DNA of 23,034 nt from Thermohalobaculum sp039178805 (GCA_039178805.1 JBCDFC010000052.1:1-23034); one strand, 5' to 3'. Positions 1-8,169 are shown, counted from the first letter of the stretch. Notes: generated from the sequence alone by a model not told the origin. Made by a program: numbers and translations.

Positions 1-776
1 CGAGTTTCCTCATGCTGAAGGGCTACCCGGCCGCTCCAAGGGTGTCGCAGAAGGACGATCCTGCCATCGAGGCCGATTGGAAGTTCGATCGAGCCTGCGG
101 TGCCCTTGGCCACACCCCGCCATTGGCGCTCTCCGGCTTCTAGGTCTTCGACGAGACGCCAGCCAGCCCGGCCCGCGAAGGGCGCGAGATCCAGCGCCAT
201 ACCGTGGCCGCAAGGCTCGGCACGGAGCAAGATGACCTCATCGCCGCGCGCCGCTGGATGCCCCGCGCCGAGAGCCGTGATCGACAGCGTGTCTGGCTTT
301 GGTCGGATCCGACGCTCGGATGGTGTTCGTTGTTGCCATTCACCTTGCGCAACCGGGAGGAAGGCACCGGCAAACGCATCGCTGCCGGCGATAGGCCGCG
401 ATGTGCCCTCTTCAGGATCGACCTCTAGGATCCTCGTATCAGACGCGTTTAAGTCAATCTCAACCACGCGCTCAGCGGGACCGTGCACTTTCAGCCGCCC
501 GCTCCACGGATGACTAAGGAGCAGAAGTCGGAGGCCCCGCCGCCAAGTGAGCGTAGCATCGCCGCCAGTCGATTTGAGTGCGAGCGGGAATTCCGGCGCG
601 GCGGGCCCGACATCAACCGCGGACATCTCACCCCATCCAGGGCCGATCTCCACATCGGCGGTTCGTGGGCTCCGCTCAACATCAAGACCAAGAAGCCCGA
701 GGAGAATGACTTCGGCACCAGCTGCGTCGGGGTTGCTTGGGCCGTTGTGACTTAGGGTAAGCGTTTCTTCGCTCAT
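1..776 (-). CDS. Partial protein with two copies of a beta-rich repeat domain, probably part of a glycosyltransferase (C-terminus off left edge)
   Basis: An open frame begins at an ATG (776-774) and continues through the left edge without a stop, giving 258 visible residues. It starts 11 nt after the stop of the large glycosyltransferase gene; a GAGGG ribosome binding site overlaps that stop codon, so the two are almost certainly co-transcribed. The protein has no signal peptide. Residues about 5-110 and 163-258 are two copies of one domain: each begins with a short L-x-L strand, then a D/A-E-V-I-L-L strand, and ends with a strand plus the identical motif HPWSGR (residues 89-94 and 245-250). 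A third, more divergent copy lies in the upstream glycosyltransferase. I do not recognise the domain by name. By context it may be an accessory or sugar-binding part of a surface-polysaccharide or glycoprotein glycosyltransferase; catalytic modules could lie beyond the edge. Confidence 0.8.
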   Translation of the reverse strand, partial: MSEETLTLSHNGPSNPDAAGAEVILLGLLGLDVERSPRTADVEIGPGWGEMSAVDVGPAAPEFPLALKSTGGDATLTWRRGLRLLLLSHPWSGRLKVHGPAERVVEIDLNASDTRILEVDPEEGTSRPIAGSDAFAGAFLPVAQGEWQQRTPSERRIRPKPDTLSITALGAGHPAARGDEVILLRAEPCGHGMALDLAPFAGRAGWRLVEDLEAGERQWRGVAKGTAGSIELPIGLDGRIVLLRHPWSGRVALQHEET

Positions 777-787
777 CGACTTCGCCC

Positions 788-3700
788 TCAACCGGCAATT
801 CGCAGGGCTTCGGCGCGGGCATCGAAAAGAGCCGCGATCCCAAGACGCCCGGCAACGTCCGCCTCATCCACCGCGCGCGACAAGAGCTGAGCGGCGGCCT
901 GAGGTGCGGCGGCGATCTTCTCGATATCCCCGGCGAGGAGCGAGGCATCCTCCCAATAGGGCTCGCTCATCAGCGAAGAAGCCTTAGGGCTTGCATCGAA
1001 TGCAGACGTCGCACCTGCGAGCGGCAGCCAGCCGCGACCGACTGCCGTCGCAAGCTCCAATGGCCAATCCTCCTCGGGGTAGCAGGCCATCGCGATCGCG
1101 ATCCCCCCGGGTTGCGGCAAGGTGAGCGCACCATCGTGCCACTCGAGCGCGAGGCCCATCTCGACGTCGCGCTGGAGTTGGAAACCCTCCCTCAACCGCC
1201 TCGGCAACAGCACGCGCGTCACGTTGGTGCCCGCGCGCTTTGCCAGCCAGACGGCGCCCACCATGTGCATGATGCCCTCGGCAACGCTCGGCGCTTCGAG
1301 CACCGCGATGTCCAGAGTGCGGCCGTGCGGCCGGGTTGCCCTGTTGCACGGCGGCGCTCCCAAACAGGCGGGGAGAGCGATCTCTTCGACCCCTTCGCTA
1401 AGGAAAGCCGACCGCATCCCAGCGACCGGACCGGCGACAGCGACTGCAGGAGACGATGCGATTGCCGCATTGGAAACCGGAGGATGGCCCCCAACGGCAC
1501 CGTCTAGGGACCGGACCAAGTCTCGACGGTTGCAATCGCTGAGCTGTCTCTCACGCTCGCTTGTGATGTTTGCCGCCGTTGTCATTCGTGGGATCGCCGC
1601 GCGCCATGCCGCCTGATCTGCGAAGCGTGTGGCCAACGATCCGCCCTCGGTGCTCCAGCCAGAGACGCCGATCACGATGCGATGGGTGCGGGCGAGCACT
1701 GACAGGCATTGGATCAGGCTTTCGCTTGGTCGAAGCTGGCTAGAGAGAACAAGGGTGTGCACGCCCAGAGACTCAAGCAGGCGCTGGGCGGCGGCGGGCC
1801 GTTCCAGTGTGCTGGCAAGCCGCTCGTAGAGTGCTGTGTGGCGCGAGATCTCACCTTGTGCGGGCCAACCGACAAAGTCCTCTGGGCCGGAGGCTACGAA
1901 CAGCGCGCCCAGTGGAGCCTGTGCGGATAGCTGGGCGACCACGGGCGGAATGACCGCGGCAGGGTCCTCCTGTGCGGCGGTATCGTCATCGATCGCGATC
2001 TCGTCACCGAGATGGATTGCCAAGTCGCCAATCTTCTCCGCTGCGAGATCGACGATGCGCGAGCGGCCCTGCCAGATCACGCGGACACTACCGGCAGAGG
2101 GGCTCTGCAAGAGCTCAATCCGTCCACCGCCATCCAAATGGCAGCGCATTCGGCCAGACTCGGTTCGCAACGCGCCTCCCACAGGGCCCGCAGTATCGAG
2201 GACAGCCCGCCAAGCGCCCTCGAGACTGAAGGCAGACTGCGCCAAGGCGATGCGCTGCCCGGCCGCGAATGCCCTGAGGAGAAGGACCTCGCCCCCAAGC
2301 GCTTCGAGGTGCAGGAGGCCAGAGTCTGTGAGCGTCGCCGCAAGATCAGCAGGGTCGGCTGGCAAGGGCTGAGGTTCTGTTCGGAACGGTGCATCGGCCC
2401 CGCTGCCGGCCGCAACCATCGCGAGGAGATCGGGTCGGACGCGGTCGAAGTCGCGGTTGAGCAATCCCGTCGCCCCAATCGATGGGAGGGTGACCGCCGC
2501 GCTGATATCCACAGCACGCTGTGGCAGATCGAGGAGCAAACGGTGCGCTGCGCGATGGGCTAGCAGAAGCCCGGCATCCCCACCCTCGGCACCGTCCGCC
2601 AACGCCTCCTGCCAACAAAGGCCCTCGCCCAGTCGAACGAGAACACGGAGCCCCGGTCCGTCGGCCAACTGCGCCTCGGGCAGCATTGTGTTTGTAGGAG
2701 CGTGCAGTTTGGTGCCATCGGCTTGCCAGCCGCCGACAGCCCCTACCTCGTCGCGACGCGCGAGCAGCATAGTCGCTTCGGCGAGCCAATCGGCATCGGG
2801 AACATCTCCGGCACGGAGGAAGAGCGCAGTGGTGGGAGTGGCTACCGTCTCCACATCGAGTGCAGCTCCTGCAGCGTCGAACGCCAACCAGCGTCTTCCG
2901 GCGAAGCGCAGGCCCCCACCATCGCTTGGACGCAGCAGCAGCACATCGCGGCCGGTTAGGGTGCTCAGGGTTTTCCGTTCGGCGGCACGATCCCCGTCTG
3001 AGAAGAGTACGGTACCCGCCGGTCGAGTTGCCTGATCGGCGGCTGGGGCCGGCAGGGCCGCCAGATGTCGGGCATACACATCCTCGGTGTCGTAGCTGCC
3101 GATGCGCTGGCGGCCTGCTACAGATAGTCGTGCCCGTGCTTCCGGATCGGCGGCAAGGCTGCGCATCGCCTCTGCCATGCCGCGCGCCGTTCCATCGCAG
3201 AACAGTGCTTCGCTCCCCTTCCGGAAATGATCGCGGAAGGCCGGCGTGTCGTTGAGGATAAGCGGCATGCCCGCCGTCGCGAGCTCATGTGCGGCGTAAC
3301 AGAAGGACTCGATCCGATTGGCGAAGCAGGCGAAAGCGGCGCTGCCAAGACGCGGGAACAGCGCCTCGTGAGACATCCGACCCGTGAACTCAAATCGGTC
3401 GAGGAGACCCGCCGGGATCATCGCGCGCATCTCATCGGCGGGGATCGCGGTTGCGACCGTTTCCTCCGGACCGATGATCAGGAACCGACCGAGCCACGCG
3501 CTGAACCTCTCGTCCTGCAGCGCGATGAGGGCTGCGCGCAGGAAGGTGTCGAGGCCTTTGAAGGTCGACAACCGACCGTAGAAGACGACGTCCCGCGCGA
3601 AGACGTCATAGTGCACGCTGCCGACTGCGGCATGAATGGGGGGAGAAAGCTGCATCGGTCGCTGCGCAGCCTCAGGATAGAGCGACAGGATCTCTTCGTC

Positions 3701-4291
3701 GAAGTAGTGCGCGCCCGGCGCGAGCAGCAGATCGGCGCCCGCGATCGAGGTCCGCTCCATCGCGAACTGCACAAGGCGGCTTGGCTCCACCGGCCCCCTG
3801 ATCCGACGCTGTATCAGCTCCACCGTGTTGTGGAGCCTGACCGCGATGCCAGCACCCGAGCCCCGTAACCCTCCGAGGGCGTAGTAGGCCGGACCGCAAT
3901 AGTCGTAGAACTCCACCAGATCGATACGGCGCCTGGCGATAAGCGCCTCCAGCGCCAGACAAAGCCGTGCTGAACGCTGCTGCTCCGGATCGACGAATCG
4001 GACGGTTTCGACGCCCGTTCCGGCCAGGAGATCGTCGGCCAGATGGACATCGAGCTGCCCACCATTTTCAAAGCCGAGACGGATCTCCCCGCGAATCCGC
4101 TCATACTCATGCCGCTGCATGTCGACGAGGAGCACAACTTCATGACCTCGCCGCAGCAGACTGCGCACCGTGTGATGGAGCAGGATCCCCGTCCCACCCG
4201 CCGTCGCCGGATAGAACTCAAGCGCGACAAAGGCGATTACGCCAGGCGAGACCTCGCCACCCACACGCTTCACCGCCTGCTTTTCTTCCAT
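788..4291 (-). CDS. Large multi-domain glycosyltransferase (GT4-type N-terminal module)
   Basis: The 1167-residue cytoplasmic-type protein is far longer than a usual single-domain GT4 enzyme (350-450 residues). Residues 18-415 form a GT-B fold: the N-terminal GGTG loop (residues 32-35), a C-terminal domain opening with FYGRLSTFKGLDTF (about 237-250), and an E-x7-E donor-site motif (E328 and E336), so this module should be active, probably with a nucleotide-sugar donor. Residues about 425-600 resemble a degenerate GT-A (GT2) domain (LRAGDVPDADWL around 492-503) without a clear DxD. Residues 657-752 are the beta-rich domain repeated in the next gene. Residues about 795-1167 look like a decayed second GT-B fold: a YPEEDWPLEL stretch (1071-1080) sits where E-x7-E would be. 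The substrate is unknown. The ATG at 4291 has only a weak upstream Shine-Dalgarno. It leads an operon with the gene ending at the left edge. Confidence 0.85.
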   Translation of the reverse strand: MEEKQAVKRVGGEVSPGVIAFVALEFYPATAGGTGILLHHTVRSLLRRGHEVVLLVDMQRHEYERIRGEIRLGFENGGQLDVHLADDLLAGTGVETVRFVDPEQQRSARLCLALEALIARRRIDLVEFYDYCGPAYYALGGLRGSGAGIAVRLHNTVELIQRRIRGPVEPSRLVQFAMERTSIAGADLLLAPGAHYFDEEILSLYPEAAQRPMQLSPPIHAAVGSVHYDVFARDVVFYGRLSTFKGLDTFLRAALIALQDERFSAWLGRFLIIGPEETVATAIPADEMRAMIPAGLLDRFEFTGRMSHEALFPRLGSAAFACFANRIESFCYAAHELATAGMPLILNDTPAFRDHFRKGSEALFCDGTARGMAEAMRSLAADPEARARLSVAGRQRIGSYDTEDVYARHLAALPAPAADQATRPAGTVLFSDGDRAAERKTLSTLTGRDVLLLRPSDGGGLRFAGRRWLAFDAAGAALDVETVATPTTALFLRAGDVPDADWLAEATMLLARRDEVGAVGGWQADGTKLHAPTNTMLPEAQLADGPGLRVLVRLGEGLCWQEALADGAEGGDAGLLLAHRAAHRLLLDLPQRAVDISAAVTLPSIGATGLLNRDFDRVRPDLLAMVAAGSGADAPFRTEPQPLPADPADLAATLTDSGLLHLEALGGEVLLLRAFAAGQRIALAQSAFSLEGAWRAVLDTAGPVGGALRTESGRMRCHLDGGGRIELLQSPSAGSVRVIWQGRSRIVDLAAEKIGDLAIHLGDEIAIDDDTAAQEDPAAVIPPVVAQLSAQAPLGALFVASGPEDFVGWPAQGEISRHTALYERLASTLERPAAAQRLLESLGVHTLVLSSQLRPSESLIQCLSVLARTHRIVIGVSGWSTEGGSLATRFADQAAWRAAIPRMTTAANITSERERQLSDCNRRDLVRSLDGAVGGHPPVSNAAIASSPAVAVAGPVAGMRSAFLSEGVEEIALPACLGAPPCNRATRPHGRTLDIAVLEAPSVAEGIMHMVGAVWLAKRAGTNVTRVLLPRRLREGFQLQRDVEMGLALEWHDGALTLPQPGGIAIAMACYPEEDWPLELATAVGRGWLPLAGATSAFDASPKASSLMSEPYWEDASLLAGDIEKIAAAPQAAAQLLSRAVDEADVAGRLGIAALFDARAEALRIAG

Positions 4292-4378
4292 TCCGCACCC
4301 GCATCGCCGAATTCTTCAGCCGCGGGGACCATGCCCGGGAATGGTAAAGAGGTGGTTCCTAACGCATGAGATCCTGCT

Positions 4379-5164
4379 TCAAGCGAGGGCGTGCGTGTCG
4401 GCGAACGCGGCTAAGCGGTAGCCGCCCCGCTCGGTGATGATGAGACGCGGATCAGCGGGCTCAAGCTCAAGCTTACGCCGCAGCCGGTAGACATGGGTCT
4501 CAAGCGTGTGGGTGTTCACGCGGGTGTTGTAGCCCCAAATCTCCTCGAGAAGCGTCTGCCGATCGACCATCGTGCCGCGCGCCCGGTGGAGATGCCGGAG
4601 GATGTCGACCTCCTTGCCGGTGAGCCGGATCGCGTCCCCACCAGGTCCGGTGATGATCTTCTTGAGCGGCACGAGCTGATAGGGCCCGATCGCGAGAACC
4701 GCACTTTCGAGCCCCTCAGCCTGACGCAGATGGGCGCGAACGCGCGCGATGAGGGGGGCAGCGGAGCCCGACCGCTCAAAGACATCGTTGGCTCCTTCGT
4801 CGAAGGCATCGACGAGGTCCCTGTCGGAGATGCTGCTGCCGTAGATCAGAACCGGGCACTGGATCCCCTGCCCGCGGAGCGCGCGCAGAAGCATCGGCGC
4901 CCCTGGGGACCCGATTTCATGGGACAACAGAATGAGATCGAAGGGCTCCCGAACGGCCCGGGTAAGCCCCTCTCTTGGTCCATCGGCCTCGAAAACATCA
5001 ACCTCAGTCGCGAGCAGCAGTTGGGTTGCGAGCAATTGTCGCGTCTCCGCACTGCGATCGATCAGCAGGACATGCCGGTCCTCGGCAGGTCGGCGTATGG
5101 GCCGCGATCTGCGGTCACAAGGCGCAGGGCGGCGAGAAGTATCCTCGAAATTCTCCAAGTACAT
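4379..5164 (-). CDS. OmpR/PhoB-type winged-helix response regulator with a degenerate receiver
   Basis: A 261-residue DNA-binding regulator. The C-terminal winged helix is complete: a TGKEVDILRHL stretch, LLEEIWGYN, the recognition helix region THTLETHVYRLRRKL, and the ERGGYRL wing. The N-terminal half keeps the CheY-like fold pattern (VLLID at about residues 32-36; FDLILL at 75-80) but lacks the chemistry: the phosphoacceptor Asp is Ser81, the second acidic residue is Arg, the switch Thr is Gly, and the conserved Lys is Arg131. It probably acts without phosphorylation. I prefer the ATG at 5164 because GGAAGG lies 9 nt upstream and the receiver begins about 30 residues later; an in-frame ATG at 5347 would add 61 unrecognisable residues and has no good ribosome binding site. 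No histidine kinase is adjacent. It is divergent from two AraC-type genes, which it may regulate. Confidence 0.85.
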   Translation of the reverse strand: MYLENFEDTSRRPAPCDRRSRPIRRPAEDRHVLLIDRSAETRQLLATQLLLATEVDVFEADGPREGLTRAVREPFDLILLSHEIGSPGAPMLLRALRGQGIQCPVLIYGSSISDRDLVDAFDEGANDVFERSGSAAPLIARVRAHLRQAEGLESAVLAIGPYQLVPLKKIITGPGGDAIRLTGKEVDILRHLHRARGTMVDRQTLLEEIWGYNTRVNTHTLETHVYRLRRKLELEPADPRLIITERGGYRLAAFADTHALA

Positions 5165-5349
5165 CGCGTCGAGCCTTCCGTCTTCAGCCGCGCGCAACCA
5201 GTGCCTGGCCGAAACCTTCGGCTGGGAGCAGTCGGGCGCGTATGTGTTTCGATGGAAGATGCAGTGGGAATCCCACCCACGTCTTTCGCGATCCTGCTCA
5301 TTTCTTAACAAATCAGCCACTCTGAGGGCATTTCGTTCTGCCACCATTG

Positions 5350-5369
5350 GGTCAAGTTGTTACTTGCCC
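5350..5369. promoter_or_regulatory. Palindromic operator candidate between the response regulator and the AraC genes
   Basis: Arms GGTCAAGT (5350-5357) and ACTTGCCC (5362-5369) flank a TGTT spacer; seven of eight positions are complementary (T5352 against C5367 is the mismatch). It lies between the preferred response-regulator start (5164) and the preferred AraC start (5421), in the relatively AT-rich part of the divergent region. The symmetry suits a dimeric regulator binding as an autoregulatory or cross-regulatory operator. Function is inferred only from symmetry and location. Confidence 0.4.
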
Positions 5370-5420
5370 TCGCGTTGTGGCGTTCTTACGATTGCATGCA
5401 ATCTGCACACAGAGGCGGTT

Positions 5421-6365
5421 TTGAAGACAATTTTCACTGGGGATCTCGAGCGGATCGCGACAGCCACCGGTCAGCAACCGGTGGAGCCGATGGAGGCCGG
5501 CGGCCTCGGCGTTGCCTTCTGGCTTTGGCAGCGCGGCGCGCAGGCTTCCTCGCATGCGATCCGGCACCATCGGATCGCCTTCGAGGTTCCGCTCGCGGGC
5601 AAAGGGACTGCTCTTTCTTCGGGAAAGGGTGATATTTTCGACGGCCTTAGCGCGCAGATCGAGCTTTTGGGCGTGCGTCGTGTGGCCGTGACCCCCGCCG
5701 GCGTGGCACGGAGCTGGCAGATCGGGAGCGACGCGCTCGCGATCGGTCTTTACATCCATCCCGAGCTTTTCGATCGCGTCGCCGCGCAGTCCGGCGGCGA
5801 GGCTCGGGTGGTCGCCTGCGGCTCGGATCAGGCGCTCCGGCATTTCCGGCAATTCCTGCCACTGATTCTCGCCGACAACGCAGAACCGCTCCGATTCGAT
5901 TCCGGCTACCGGATGGATTTGGCGGCCGCGCTCTGCACAACGCTGATCCGACAAGGCAGCGAAGTCCCGGCAGCACACGCGATGCCGATGCCCTCCTGCC
6001 GAAGGTTACAACGCGTCGTGACCCATATCGAAGAGACGCTCGAGCATCCGATGCGCATCGCCGAGCTGGCAGAGATCGCCGCTCTCAGCGAGTTCCATCT
6101 TATGCGTTGCTTCCGCAACAGCATGGGGCGCACGATCGGACAGCACATTCTGGAGCGCCGCGTCTCCCGTGCGGAGGCGATGCTACGCGGAACCGAGGCG
6201 GGCATCGCGGAGATCGCGGATGCCTGCGGTTTCAGCTCCCAAGGGCATTTCTCCGAGCGCTTCAGGCGTCTGACCGGTTGGACGCCTGCTGAATATCGCG
6301 ACGCTCGGCGACGGGAGGGCCGCGCGCAGTTGCCGATGCGCGGCGACCGCGAGCCGGGGGAATGA
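5421..6365 (+). CDS. AraC-family transcriptional regulator (first of a tandem pair)
   Basis: A 314-residue product if the TTG at 5421 is used; AGAGGCGG just upstream is a plausible ribosome binding site. An in-frame ATG at 5490 would give 291 residues. The reading frame remains open back to 4932, but that part is antisense to the response regulator and does not look coding. Residues about 202-300 carry the two helix-turn-helix motifs of the AraC/XylS family: RIAELAEIAALSEFHLMRCF, then GIAEIADACGFSSQGHFSERF followed by the hallmark TGWTPAEYR. The N-terminal 190 residues look like a cupin-type sensing domain, ligand unknown. The gene overlaps the next regulator by an ATGA junction, so the two are likely translationally coupled. 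Confidence 0.85.
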   Translation: MKTIFTGDLERIATATGQQPVEPMEAGGLGVAFWLWQRGAQASSHAIRHHRIAFEVPLAGKGTALSSGKGDIFDGLSAQIELLGVRRVAVTPAGVARSWQIGSDALAIGLYIHPELFDRVAAQSGGEARVVACGSDQALRHFRQFLPLILADNAEPLRFDSGYRMDLAAALCTTLIRQGSEVPAAHAMPMPSCRRLQRVVTHIEETLEHPMRIAELAEIAALSEFHLMRCFRNSMGRTIGQHILERRVSRAEAMLRGTEAGIAEIADACGFSSQGHFSERFRRLTGWTPAEYRDARRREGRAQLPMRGDREPGE

Positions 6366-7318
6366 CCAGCGCAGGTGGTGCTGGGGCGCTGACCCTCGGT
6401 ACGATTGGTGCGCTGCTCGACTTCTTCGGTAAAAGGCCGGACGAGATCCTCAACGGCTCGGACGAAACTGTTCCGCAGGAGCCACCGGTCTTCGGCGCTC
6501 CAGTCGCACTCCTCTGGCACATGAACTGCACCAAGGAGGCGGCGCCGCACGCCGTGCCCTGGCATCGCGTCTCCGTCAGGCTGGGCGGCTCGGCGGAATA
6601 CGCGCGTGTCCTCCCCTCCGGCAAGGTTCTGCGGGACGAAGGCGAGGGCGCCGTCTCTGTCCACCCCTTCGACGCGGCCTATGGCAATCTGATCAATGGC
6701 AGCCTCGACATGATCACTTTTTTCCTCACGCAAGGGGTGCTGCGGCTGCTCGTCGATGAGGAGGGTTGGCGCGGCGACCGGGCGAGCAGGAGCGACGGCA
6801 TGACCGATCTAGAGCCGAAATTCGCCCATAAGGACGATGTGATCGAAGGGATCGGGAAGCTTGTTGCGAGCAATAGCGACGCCTTCTCGACGTCGCGCCT
6901 CATGCGCGAGAGCCTCGAGCGCATGATCTGCCGGCGCTTGCTACAGGCCTTCTCGGCTTTGAGCCCGCCAGCGGCCGCACCCGGTGGAAAGGAGGGTGTC
7001 GAAGAGCCCGGCATCAGCCGCGCCATCGATATGATGCGCGCCCGCTTCGCCGAGGATATCGGCTTGGACGAACTGGCCGCGGCAGCAGGCCTGCCGAGCG
7101 GGCGCTTTCAGACGGCCTTTCGCGCGGCCACCGGTCGGACGCCTTACGCTTGGCTGGCGGAGATGCGGCTTCAGCAGGCCCACGCGCTGATCACCGGCAG
7201 CGACCTCTCGATTGGTGAAGTTGCTGCGCGCACGGGCTTTGCCAGCATCTCGGCCCTCAGCATGGCCTGCAGACGCCGTTTCGGCGCGAGCCCACGCGCG
7301 CTCCGCCTCCGCGGCTGA
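6362..7318 (+). CDS. AraC-family transcriptional regulator (second of a tandem pair)
   Basis: A 318-residue protein whose ATG (6362-6364) overlaps the TGA of the preceding AraC gene. The C-terminal ~100 residues are an AraC DNA-binding domain: ISRAIDMMRARF, LDELAAAAGLPSGRFQTAF, the TGRTPYAWL linker, then the second helix-turn-helix SIGEVAARTGFASISALSMA and FGASPRALR. The N-terminal domain (about 1-200) is not recognisably similar in sequence to the first regulator's sensing domain, so the two may respond to different cues. I do not know the regulon. The nearest downstream metabolic genes (decarboxylase-like gene and aminomutase/P450 operon) are separated by about 470 nt of non-coding DNA and are candidate targets only by proximity. 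Confidence 0.85.
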   Translation: MTSAGGAGALTLGTIGALLDFFGKRPDEILNGSDETVPQEPPVFGAPVALLWHMNCTKEAAPHAVPWHRVSVRLGGSAEYARVLPSGKVLRDEGEGAVSVHPFDAAYGNLINGSLDMITFFLTQGVLRLLVDEEGWRGDRASRSDGMTDLEPKFAHKDDVIEGIGKLVASNSDAFSTSRLMRESLERMICRRLLQAFSALSPPAAAPGGKEGVEEPGISRAIDMMRARFAEDIGLDELAAAAGLPSGRFQTAFRAATGRTPYAWLAEMRLQQAHALITGSDLSIGEVAARTGFASISALSMACRRRFGASPRALRLRG

Positions 7319-7791
7319 TCCGCTCGCCCCGCTAACTGCTGATCATCGGAAGCAGGCACAGGGCGGCGAACACCAGCTTCCAAGCGCCCCCTCCCACGAC
7401 AGGTTGGACTGAATCGCGCGAACGAAGCACTAACGCGCCGATCTTACTTCACCGCAGCGTTGCGCGATCGCATCGAGCAGCGTTCGCCAGATCTTAAAGA
7501 GTCGCGCGGTAGCCTGTCGTGGGAGGGCGCGGAGCCCTGGGCGCACATGCAGCTGCGACCGCTCCGTCTGAAAGCATCCGCCTGCGGCTCTCCGCGCTCC
7601 GTGGGGTGCGCCTGCACCCTCGTCGGCCCAAACCGGCCGAGTGCTACGCGCATCGTCGGGCTGGTTGGGCATCCAGGCGTTCAGGTCGGTTCCAACGTCA
7701 CGCCACGGCTCCGATTGAAAGTGTTGCCCTGGACACGCCCCCAAGGCGGACCTGCCCGGGCAGAGCCCCTGCGCCTAGCACTGCCCGACGC
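7319..7791. other. Non-coding interval of about 470 nt
   Basis: No convincing gene here. The longest open frames (104 residues on the minus strand at 7430-7744 and a plus-strand frame from 7460) are Arg/Pro/Ala-rich, lack good ribosome binding sites and resemble no family I know. The only obvious structure is the inverted repeat with outer edges near 7389 and 7527, entered separately. A gene remnant cannot be excluded. Confidence 0.5.
7389..7527. repeat. Inverted repeat with perfect 15-bp arms and a ~110-nt loop
   Basis: The left arm CCCTCCCACGACAGG (7389-7403) is the exact reverse complement of 7513-7527. Beyond the arms both sides continue with GCG/CGC if two extra C residues on the left are allowed. 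The enclosed segment shows no gene, and I see no flanking target duplication. It could be a small non-autonomous mobile-element remnant, a structured RNA or a duplicated regulatory box. Confidence 0.6.
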
Positions 7792-8169
7792 TCAGATTTT
7801 TCCCTCGGCCTCGAGGACTTTGCGCGCAGCCCGGAAGCACTCGAGCGCCTGTGGCACACCGCAGTAGATGCCGACCACATGGATAGCCGCCCGGATCTCT
7901 TCGACGCTGCAACCATTGTTGAGCGCCCCTCGGCAATGGATCTCCCATTCATGCATCTTGCCAAGCCCACCGATCATCGCGAGGTTCATGAGACTGCGGG
8001 TCTTGGCGTCGATGGCCTCGTCACCCCAACCGAAGCCCCAGCACCATGCGGTCATCGCCTCCTGAAAGGGCCGCGTGAAATCATCCGCCGCTGCTAGGTT
8101 TCTCTCGACATAATCGCCCCCCAACGTCGCCTTGCGCTGCGCGAGCCCGACTTCGAACTTTCCGTCCAT
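7792..8169 (-). CDS. Carboxymuconolactone decarboxylase family protein (PcaC-like)
   Basis: The 125-residue protein matches the length and full pattern of the 4-carboxymuconolactone decarboxylase family: WCWGFGWGDEAIDAKTRSL (about 42-60), then EIHCRGALNNGCSVEEI (76-92) and IYCGVPQALECF (101-112). PcaC decarboxylates 4-carboxymuconolactone to the 3-oxoadipate enol-lactone in protocatechuate degradation, but no other pca genes are here and family members also include AhpD-like peroxidases. There is no CxxC pair of the AhpD type. The start at 8169 has GGGAGGA 9 nt upstream. The gene is divergent from the aminomutase/P450 operon across a 168-nt region, so shared control is plausible. The exact substrate is unknown. 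Confidence 0.85.
   Translation of the reverse strand: MDGKFEVGLAQRKATLGGDYVERNLAAADDFTRPFQEAMTAWCWGFGWGDEAIDAKTRSLMNLAMIGGLGKMHEWEIHCRGALNNGCSVEEIRAAIHVVGIYCGVPQALECFRAARKVLEAEGKI

Noticed and set aside
1112..3868. Several plus-strand open frames of 130-215 residues
   Set aside because: They are antisense to the glycosyltransferase gene, rich in Arg/Pro/Ser, show no family features and reflect GC-rich codon bias.
5165..5347. Upstream start for the response regulator adding 61 residues
   Set aside because: The extension has no recognisable content or ribosome binding site, whereas the ATG at 5164 has GGAAGG at good spacing.
4932..5420. N-terminal extension of the first AraC gene
   Set aside because: This part of the open frame is antisense to the response regulator, resembles no domain and would make an abnormally long AraC protein.
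7430..7744. Minus-strand frame of 104 residues
   Set aside because: Composition is not protein-like, no ribosome binding site is seen and it contains one arm of the inverted repeat.
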